Assembly: GCA_015485015.1 (NCBI GenBank)
Contig: WFUK01000421.1
Span: forward strand, 1 to 6,440
Length of the DNA: 6,440 nucleotides
Direction of reading: 5' to 3'
Source: Paracoccaceae bacterium
GTDB taxonomy: Bacteria; Pseudomonadota; Alphaproteobacteria; Rhodobacterales; Rhodobacteraceae
The notes beneath the pieces were generated by a model. That model ran no database searches, was not told the origin of the DNA, and saw only the letters and a list, made by a program, of their open reading frames with translations. The stretch's first letter is position 1. Every line of letters begins with the position of its first letter. Of the stretch, positions 1 to 4,377 are shown piece by piece. Position numbers and translations under genes: made by a program.

Positions 1-1610
1 ATATTGACGGGCTGGTCTATAAGGGCCGCAGCTCCGAGACCTCGCCGCAAAAAGACGCCTTTGCGCAGGATACCGGGCTGCGCAATCTTGGTCAGGTGAT
101 CGAGGGCGCGGATTTGTTTCTCGGGCTTTCCGGCCCCGGGGTTCTGACACCCGAAATGGTTGGAAAAATGGCACCCGCGCCGATTATTTTTGCTTTGGCC
201 AACCCGACCCCCGAGATTATGCCCGATGCGGTGCGCGCGGTTGCACCGGATGCGATTATGGCTACGGGGCGCTCTGATTTTCCCAATCAGGTGAATAACG
301 TGTTGTGCTTTCCTTTCATTTTTCGCGGCGCGCTGGATGTGGGCGCAACCACGATTAACGACGCGATGGAGATCGCTTGTGTGGAGGGGATTGCCGAGCT
401 GGCCCGCGCCAGCTCCAGCGCCGAGGCGGCGGCGGCTTATCGTGACGAAAGCCTGAAATTCGGGCCGGAATACCTGATCCCGAAACCATTTGATCCGCGC
501 TTGCTCGCGATTGTTTCGGGGGCGGTGGTGAAGGCGGCGATGGAAAGCGGGGTGGCGACGCGGCCGATTGCGGATCTTGAAGCCTATAAGCAAAAACTGG
601 AAAGCTCGGTCTTCCGCTCGGCGCTGATTATGCGGCCGGTATTCGAGAGCGCGCGCAACGCGGTGCGCAAGATCGTATTTGCCGAGGGCGAAAGCGAACG
701 GGTGCTGCGCGCCGCGCATGCGATGACGGAAGAAATGACCGATATGCCGATTCTGATCGGCCGGCCCGAGGTAATAGAGGCGCGGCTTGAGAAATTTGGC
801 CTGCCTTTGAAAGAAGGTGAACATTTCGAACTTGTGAACCCGCAAAATGATCCGCGCTTTCGGGATTATTGGGGGACCTATCACCAGATCATGCAGCGCA
901 AAGGGGTGACGCCGGATTTGGCCAAGGCGATTATGCGCACCAATACCACGGCGATTGCGGCGGTAATGGTGGCGCGCGGCGATGCGGATAGCCTGATTTG
1001 CGGCACATTCGGGCAGTATTTGTGGCATCTGAATTATGTGCAACAGGTATTGGGCACCAGTGGTCTCACCCCGCGCGGTGCGCTTTCGCTGATGATCCTC
1101 GAAAATGGCCCGCTATTCATTGCCGATACCCATGTGAATGCCGAACCAACGGCGGCGCAAATGGTGGAAAGCGTGCTGGGCGCGGCGCGGCATGTCTGCC
1201 GGTTTGGTCTACAGCCAAAAATCGCGCTGTGTTCGCATTCACAATTCGGCAATCTGAACACGGGTTCCGCTTTGCGGATGCGGGAGGCTTTGGAGATGCT
1301 CGACAAAATGGACCTCGACTTCATCTATGAAGGCGAAATGCATACAGATGCGGCGCTGAGCGAACCCTTGCGGCGCAAGATTTTCCCCAACACGGCCTAT
1401 GAAGGCGCTGCCAATGTGCTGATTTTTGCCAATTCGGATGCCGCTTCGGCTGTGCGCAATATCCTGAAAATGTCGGCGGGCGGGCTTGAGGTGGGGCCGA
1501 TTTTGATGGGGATGGGCAATAAGGCGCATATCGTAACGCCCTCGATTACCGCACGGGGGTTGTTGAATATTGCGGCCTTGGCTGGAACCCCAGTGGCGAC
1601 CTATGGCTGA
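1..1610 (+). CDS. maeB: NAD(P)-dependent malic enzyme, MaeB-type with C-terminal phosphotransacetylase-like domain (5' end missing)
   Basis: Oxidatively decarboxylates malate to pyruvate in the cytoplasm, yielding NADH or NADPH. The frame is open from base 3, so 535 residues are visible; against family lengths of roughly 750-770, about 220 N-terminal residues lie outside the window. The internal GTG at 96 is therefore not the start. The first ~170 visible residues are the end of the malic enzyme NAD-binding domain: GLSGPGVL near residue 40, ALANPTPEI at 64-72, and ATGRSDFPNQVNNV from residue 87. From about residue 216 to the end is a phosphotransacetylase-like domain (FAEGE near 226, GTFGQY near 334, GPILMGMGNKAHIV near 498). 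In this family that domain is generally regulatory, sensing acetyl-CoA, rather than a working acetyltransferase. The dinucleotide-binding glycine motif is outside the window, so NAD versus NADP preference (DME versus TME) cannot be decided. Ends at TGA 1608-1610, convergent with glpR. Family assignment is very secure. Confidence 0.95.
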   Translation, partial: IDGLVYKGRSSETSPQKDAFAQDTGLRNLGQVIEGADLFLGLSGPGVLTPEMVGKMAPAPIIFALANPTPEIMPDAVRAVAPDAIMATGRSDFPNQVNNVLCFPFIFRGALDVGATTINDAMEIACVEGIAELARASSSAEAAAAYRDESLKFGPEYLIPKPFDPRLLAIVSGAVVKAAMESGVATRPIADLEAYKQKLESSVFRSALIMRPVFESARNAVRKIVFAEGESERVLRAAHAMTEEMTDMPILIGRPEVIEARLEKFGLPLKEGEHFELVNPQNDPRFRDYWGTYHQIMQRKGVTPDLAKAIMRTNTTAIAAVMVARGDADSLICGTFGQYLWHLNYVQQVLGTSGLTPRGALSLMILENGPLFIADTHVNAEPTAAQMVESVLGAARHVCRFGLQPKIALCSHSQFGNLNTGSALRMREALEMLDKMDLDFIYEGEMHTDAALSEPLRRKIFPNTAYEGAANVLIFANSDAASAVRNILKMSAGGLEVGPILMGMGNKAHIVTPSITARGLLNIAALAGTPVATYG

Positions 1611-1795
1611 TGAAAAAATGGGGCGAAGACAGGGATGTTCGAAAAATATAAATATTTTGACCAGCCTGGGTTTAAATATGGAAATAGTCCAAGGTTTTTC
1701 GTTCCGCTAGCTGTATAGTTATTGTAGGTTTGACAAGATTATTGGACCTGCAGGCGCGTAGTCTTGAAATTTGTGATCACATATGAATGCGGAAT
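1611..1795. other. Convergent AT-rich gap between maeB and glpR
   Basis: This 185-base gap separates two genes that end towards each other. It is clearly more AT-rich than the flanking genes. An AT-only inverted repeat, AAAATAT/ATATTTT at 1643-1658, could be a weak terminator for maeB, but its loop is only two bases and there is no GC stem, so I do not call it one. A perfect 10-base palindrome, TGTGATCACA, lies at 1772-1781, just past the glpR stop. TTGACA at 1730-1735 has no credible -10 element at a normal distance. I see no convincing gene or RNA here. Confidence 0.6.
1772..1781. repeat. Perfect palindrome TGTGATCACA
   Basis: A 10-base perfect palindrome lies between converging maeB and glpR, with partly matching flanks on each side (AT before 1771, AT after 1782). 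It resembles the dyad operators of several regulator families, such as GntR-type or degenerate CRP-type sites, but no gene starts beside it. A binding role is therefore speculative, and chance occurrence is possible. Confidence 0.3.
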
Positions 1796-2557
1796 TCAGG
1801 ATGAAGATTGCACCATCACCCCGTGCTGGCGACATATTTGCGCCAGCGGGTCGGGGAGGGGTTGGTCGGTGAAAAAACCGTCAATATCGCTCATATGCCC
1901 GATGCGGGCTGGCGCCGAGCGGCTGAGCTTGGTGGCATCGGCTACCAAAAAAACCTTGCGGGCATTATTGATGATGGCGCGCGAAACCCGCACCTCGCGA
2001 TAGTCAAAATCCAGCAATGAGCCGTCTTCATCGATGGCGGATACACCGATAATGGCGTAGTCGGCTTTGAATTGCTGCACCGTATCAAGCGTTGATTCCC
2101 CCACCAGCCCGCCATCGGAGCGTCGCAGCATGCCGCCCGTTACCATCACACCGCAATGGGGGTTTTCGGCCATGATATTGGCGATATTCAGATTATTGGT
2201 GATCACCAATAAATCCCGCTTTGTGCGCAAATGGCGCGCTACGGCCTCGGTGGTGGTGCCGATATTGATGAAAAGCGAAGCCTCGTCCGGAATGGCCTTG
2301 GCGCAGAGTTCACCAATCGCCTCCTTGGCATCGGCAGAAAGGCTTTTGCGGGCCGCATAGGCGGTATTGGCGACGCCGGATTGCAAAACCGCCCCGCCAT
2401 GCACGCGGGTTAAATGCCCCTCGTCGCATAGGGTGTTGAGATCCCGACGGATCGTTTGCGGGGTAACGCGCAGGGCGGTGGCAAGGCTATCAACCGCCAC
2501 GCGACCGGCCATGCGCACCGCGCTCAGAATTTCTTTTTGACGAAAAGTCAGGCTCAT
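1796..2557 (-). CDS. glpR: DeoR-family glycerol-3-phosphate regulon repressor GlpR
   Basis: Cytoplasmic repressor of glycerol-3-phosphate catabolism, expected to leave DNA when it binds glycerol 3-phosphate. Translated from ATG 2557 it is 253 residues, normal for the family (E. coli GlpR is 252). Residues 1-57 form the DeoR winged helix-turn-helix: recognition segment VTPQTIRRDLNTL at 31-43, then HGGA at 53-56. The rest is the DeoR sensor domain with the phosphosugar-binding type motif IGTTTEAVA at 99-107, then TNNLNIAN, DGGLVGE and DGSLLDFDYREV, which closely parallel E. coli GlpR. The frame stays open upstream to 2653, but the ATG at 2557 has a GGAG five bases ahead and gives the usual N-terminus; the longer form would add 32 atypical residues and run through the operators. 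Divergent from glpD, which supports the GlpR identity over other DeoR members. The natural ligand is inferred. Confidence 0.9.
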   Translation of the reverse strand: MSLTFRQKEILSAVRMAGRVAVDSLATALRVTPQTIRRDLNTLCDEGHLTRVHGGAVLQSGVANTAYAARKSLSADAKEAIGELCAKAIPDEASLFINIGTTTEAVARHLRTKRDLLVITNNLNIANIMAENPHCGVMVTGGMLRRSDGGLVGESTLDTVQQFKADYAIIGVSAIDEDGSLLDFDYREVRVSRAIINNARKVFLVADATKLSRSAPARIGHMSDIDGFFTDQPLPDPLAQICRQHGVMVQSSS

Positions 2558-2562
2558 ATTGG

Positions 2563-2566
2563 CTCC
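2563..2566 (-). promoter_or_regulatory. Ribosome binding site of glpR
   Basis: On the minus strand GGAG lies five bases before the ATG at 2557. It decides the start of glpR: the alternative in-frame ATG codons further upstream (2653 and 2620) lack an equally good Shine-Dalgarno match and would give unusual N-terminal extensions. Confidence 0.7.
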
Positions 2567-2568
2567 AC

Positions 2569-2600
2569 AAACTGCGATAACATTCGCACCACAGCAGTTT
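2569..2600 (-). repeat. Nested, partly overlapping inverted repeats ahead of glpR
   Basis: Two inverted repeats share bases. The outer arms are AAACTGC (2569-2575) and GCAGTTT (2594-2600), with an 18-base gap. The inner arms are TGCGA (2573-2577) and TCGCA (2584-2588), with a 6-base gap. Because 2573-2575 belongs to both, the two stems could not form together in an RNA. Depending on where glpR transcription starts, this is either an operator-like dyad over the promoter or a leader RNA structure beside the ribosome binding site. The repeats are seen directly; any role is inference. Confidence 0.45.
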
Positions 2601-2624
2601 TCCGTCAATAGCGCGAGCATTTTA
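2579..2624 (-). promoter_or_regulatory. Candidate glpR promoter elements
   Basis: Two possibilities exist on the minus strand. The first has -35 TTGACG (2608 to 2603, 5 of 6 matches) with an 18-base spacer to a weak -10 AATGTT (2584 to 2579), giving a leader of roughly 15-20 bases. The second has a good -10 TAAAAT (2624 to 2619, 5 of 6 matches) but no recognisable -35; its upstream part would overlap the GlpR-like half-sites, giving direct autorepression. The sequence alone does not choose between them. Confidence 0.35.
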
Positions 2625-2631
2625 GGCAAAA

Positions 2632-2682
2632 AAAGAAAATAACGAAAACACATTGACTAAAAGCGAAAATAAAACGAAAATA
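2632..2682. promoter_or_regulatory. Probable GlpR operator cluster: four same-orientation half-sites
   Basis: Four ten-base elements resemble the E. coli GlpR half-site as I recall it (WATKTTCGWT, or AWCGAAMATW on the other strand). On the plus strand they are 2632-2641 (9 of 10), 2641-2650 (9 of 10), 2662-2671 (9 of 10) and 2673-2682 (10 of 10). The last two lie within an exact tandem duplication of CGAAAATAAAA (2664-2674 and 2675-2685). All four point the same way, with start-to-start steps of 9, 21 and 11 bases, close to whole helical turns. The position between glpR and glpD and the overlap with the glpD promoter fit repression by occlusion. Binding itself is inferred. Confidence 0.65.
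2653..2681 (+). promoter_or_regulatory. Predicted glpD promoter
   Basis: TTGACT at 2653-2658 matches the sigma-70 type -35 in 5 of 6 positions. Exactly 17 bases later GAAAAT at 2676-2681 matches the -10 in 4 of 6. The -10 and most of the spacer lie inside the downstream pair of GlpR-like half-sites, so bound repressor would block RNA polymerase. The predicted leader is about 25 bases. Confidence 0.5.
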
Positions 2683-2712
2683 AAACGCCTCCAGCTTTGA
2701 TCGGAATTTGAT

Positions 2713-4227
2713 GTGTCTGACGATATTTATGATATTTTTGTAATCGGCGGCGGCGTGAATGGCTGCGGCATAGCGCGGGATGCTTCCGGGCGCGGCTTGC
2801 GCGTGGGCTTGGCCGAGATGAATGATCTCGCGAGCGCTACGTCTTCGGCCTCTACCAAGCTGTTTCATGGCGGTTTGCGCTATCTTGAATATTACAAATT
2901 CCGGCTGGTGCGCGAGGCGCTGATCGAGCGCGAAGTGCTGCTGCGCAACATGCCCCATATTAGCTGGCCGATGCGGTTTGTGCTGCCTTTGCACCGTGAT
3001 ATGCGGCCCGCCTGGCTGATCCGGATTGGGCTGTTTGTCTATGATCATTTGGGGGGGCGAAAGATTTTGCCGGCCACAAAAACCCTTGATCTAACCCGCG
3101 ATGAAGCCGGAAAGCCGCTTAAAAAGTCCCTCAAAAAGGCTTTTGAGTATTCCGATTGCTGGGTGCAGGATAGCCGCTTGGTGGTGCTGAATGCGGTGGA
3201 TGCAAAAGCGCGCGGGGCCAGGATTTTGACCCGGGCCAAGGTGATATCTGCCAAGCGGCGCGGCGATTTATGGGAGGTCGAGATTGACCGCAGCGGCGAA
3301 TATCTGAAAATCCGCACGCGGGTGCTGGTTAATGCAGCCGGGCCTTGGGTGGCGAATATTCTGCATAACACCATCCAGATTGATACGCGCGAGAATGTGC
3401 GGCTGGTGCGGGGCAGCCATATCGTGGTGAAAAAGAAATTCCAGCATGATCGCGCCTATTTCTTTCAAGGTTCTGATAACCGGATTATTTTTGCCATTCC
3501 TTATGAGGGAGATTTCACCCTGATTGGCACCACAGATCAGGACCAAGGCACCGATGTGGGGCAGCCTGAATGCACGCCCCAGGAGGCGGATTATTTGCGC
3601 CAATTTGCCAGCGCGTATTTTGCGCAGCCGATCAAAGCCGAGGATATCGTCTGGACCTATTCCGGCGTGCGCCCGCTATATGATGATGGCGCCAGCAGCG
3701 CCACCGAGGCGACCCGCGATTATGTGTTGAGCCTGAACGAGGATGGCGCGCCGCTGCTTAGCGTATTTGGCGGAAAGATCACGACCTATCGAAAGCTGGC
3801 GGAGGCAGCGATGGCCAAGCTCTCGACCCAACTGCCAAATGCAGGCGAAGACTGGACCGCAAATGCGCCATTGCCCGGCGGGGATTTCCCGCATGACGGG
3901 GTGCAGGATTTGATTGCCAAGCTGGAGCGGGATTATCCATTTTTGCCCACCACGCTGGCCGCGCGCCTTATTCGCACCTATGGCACCGATGCCGCCAAGC
4001 TGCTGGACGGGGCAAAAACCCTTGCCGATCTTGGCCCTGATTTCGGAGCGGGGCTACACGAGGCCGAAATCCGCTGGCTTTGCCAACATGAATTTGCCGT
4101 GACCGCCAAGGATATCCTGTGGCGGCGCACCAAATTGGGGCTGCATTACAGCCCCGAACAGATCGCACAGCTGGAAAGCTGGCTGGCTGAGCAGAATTTA
4201 CCAAAAAACAAAAAGAAGGTGTCGTGA
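2713..4227 (+). CDS. glpD: Aerobic glycerol-3-phosphate dehydrogenase (FAD-dependent)
   Basis: Oxidises sn-glycerol 3-phosphate to dihydroxyacetone phosphate on the inner face of the cytoplasmic membrane and reduces ubiquinone. The 504 residues match the usual length (E. coli GlpD is 501), and collinear similarity runs end to end. The N-terminal FAD-binding fold has G12-x-G14-x-x-G17 within IGGGVNGCGIARDASGRG (11-28), which fits the first family signature, and acidic E35 at the end of the second strand. ATSSASTKLFHGGLRYLE follows at 42-59, RPAWLIRIGLFVYDHLG is conserved, DIVWTYSGVRPL contributes to the substrate domain, and GGKITTYRKLA at about 353-363 is the second signature. The C-terminal cap domain is present and ends in a short lysine-rich stretch. 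The start is GTG 2713: an in-frame TGA at 2698 excludes longer forms, and the GGA at 2703-2705 is only a weak ribosome site. An out-of-frame ATG overlaps this start. glpK and glpF are not adjacent. Confidence 0.97.
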   Translation: MSDDIYDIFVIGGGVNGCGIARDASGRGLRVGLAEMNDLASATSSASTKLFHGGLRYLEYYKFRLVREALIEREVLLRNMPHISWPMRFVLPLHRDMRPAWLIRIGLFVYDHLGGRKILPATKTLDLTRDEAGKPLKKSLKKAFEYSDCWVQDSRLVVLNAVDAKARGARILTRAKVISAKRRGDLWEVEIDRSGEYLKIRTRVLVNAAGPWVANILHNTIQIDTRENVRLVRGSHIVVKKKFQHDRAYFFQGSDNRIIFAIPYEGDFTLIGTTDQDQGTDVGQPECTPQEADYLRQFASAYFAQPIKAEDIVWTYSGVRPLYDDGASSATEATRDYVLSLNEDGAPLLSVFGGKITTYRKLAEAAMAKLSTQLPNAGEDWTANAPLPGGDFPHDGVQDLIAKLERDYPFLPTTLAARLIRTYGTDAAKLLDGAKTLADLGPDFGAGLHEAEIRWLCQHEFAVTAKDILWRRTKLGLHYSPEQIAQLESWLAEQNLPKNKKKVS

Positions 4228-4339
4228 GGTAGGGATATCAATAACCGCACACCTTTGAGCGGGAGAAGAATTACCAATGGCCGGATAGGGTTGGGCGCAT
4301 CGCCTTGCCTCCAGCCGTTTTTAGCGGCCTGCCAGATGT
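4228..4339. other. Convergent gap between glpD and topA
   Basis: No gene is visible. A short inverted repeat GCCG-TTTTTAG-CGGC lies at 4314-4328; no T-tract follows it on either strand, so it is not called a terminator. A purine-rich GGGAGAAG precedes an ATG at 4277, but that frame stops after three codons. Confidence 0.5.
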
Positions 4340-4377
4340 GATCAGTTTGCTATTCAAACGGGATCTATTTTTTCTTT
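4340..4377 (+). terminator. Probable rho-independent terminator of glpD
   Basis: An inverted repeat GTTTG (4345-4349) / CAAAC (4355-4359) with a five-base loop CTATT is flanked by GATC at 4340-4343 and 4362-4365, which can extend the stem across a small internal bulge. TATTTTTTCTTT follows at 4366-4377. The stem is modest in GC content, so strength is uncertain. The T-tract lies within the last codons and stop of convergent topA. Confidence 0.45.

Noticed and set aside
1610..1651. A 13-residue frame (MKKWGEDRDVRKI) starting on the A of the maeB stop codon
   Set aside because: ATGA overlaps can mark coupled genes, but it is very short, has no membrane or toxin-like character and no following gene. 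It is most likely chance.
1634..1703. Two extra GlpR-like half-sites (8 of 10) at 1634-1643 and 1694-1703
   Set aside because: Such partial matches are expected by chance in AT-rich DNA, and they are not next to a promoter.
1730..1735. TTGACA as a promoter -35 in the maeB-glpR gap
   Set aside because: At 16-18 base spacing the -10 positions are GC-rich (around GGCGCG), and no gene follows.
1764..2020. Plus-strand frames opposite the 3' end of glpR
   Set aside because: They are antisense to a well-conserved GlpR C-terminus, and their translations show no family features.
2558..2653. N-terminally extended GlpR starting at 2653 or 2620
   Set aside because: The 32 extra residues are not typical of DeoR proteins and would overlap operators and promoter. 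ATG 2557 has a good ribosome site.
2605..3048. Minus-strand open frame of 147 codons across the glpD start and control region
   Set aside because: It overlaps the strongly conserved glpD N-terminus, has no recognisable domain, and runs through the promoter and operator region.
4261..4288. Good Shine-Dalgarno-like GGGAGAAG before ATG 4277
   Set aside because: The frame stops after three codons (Met-Ala-Gly), so there is no gene; a relic cannot be shown.
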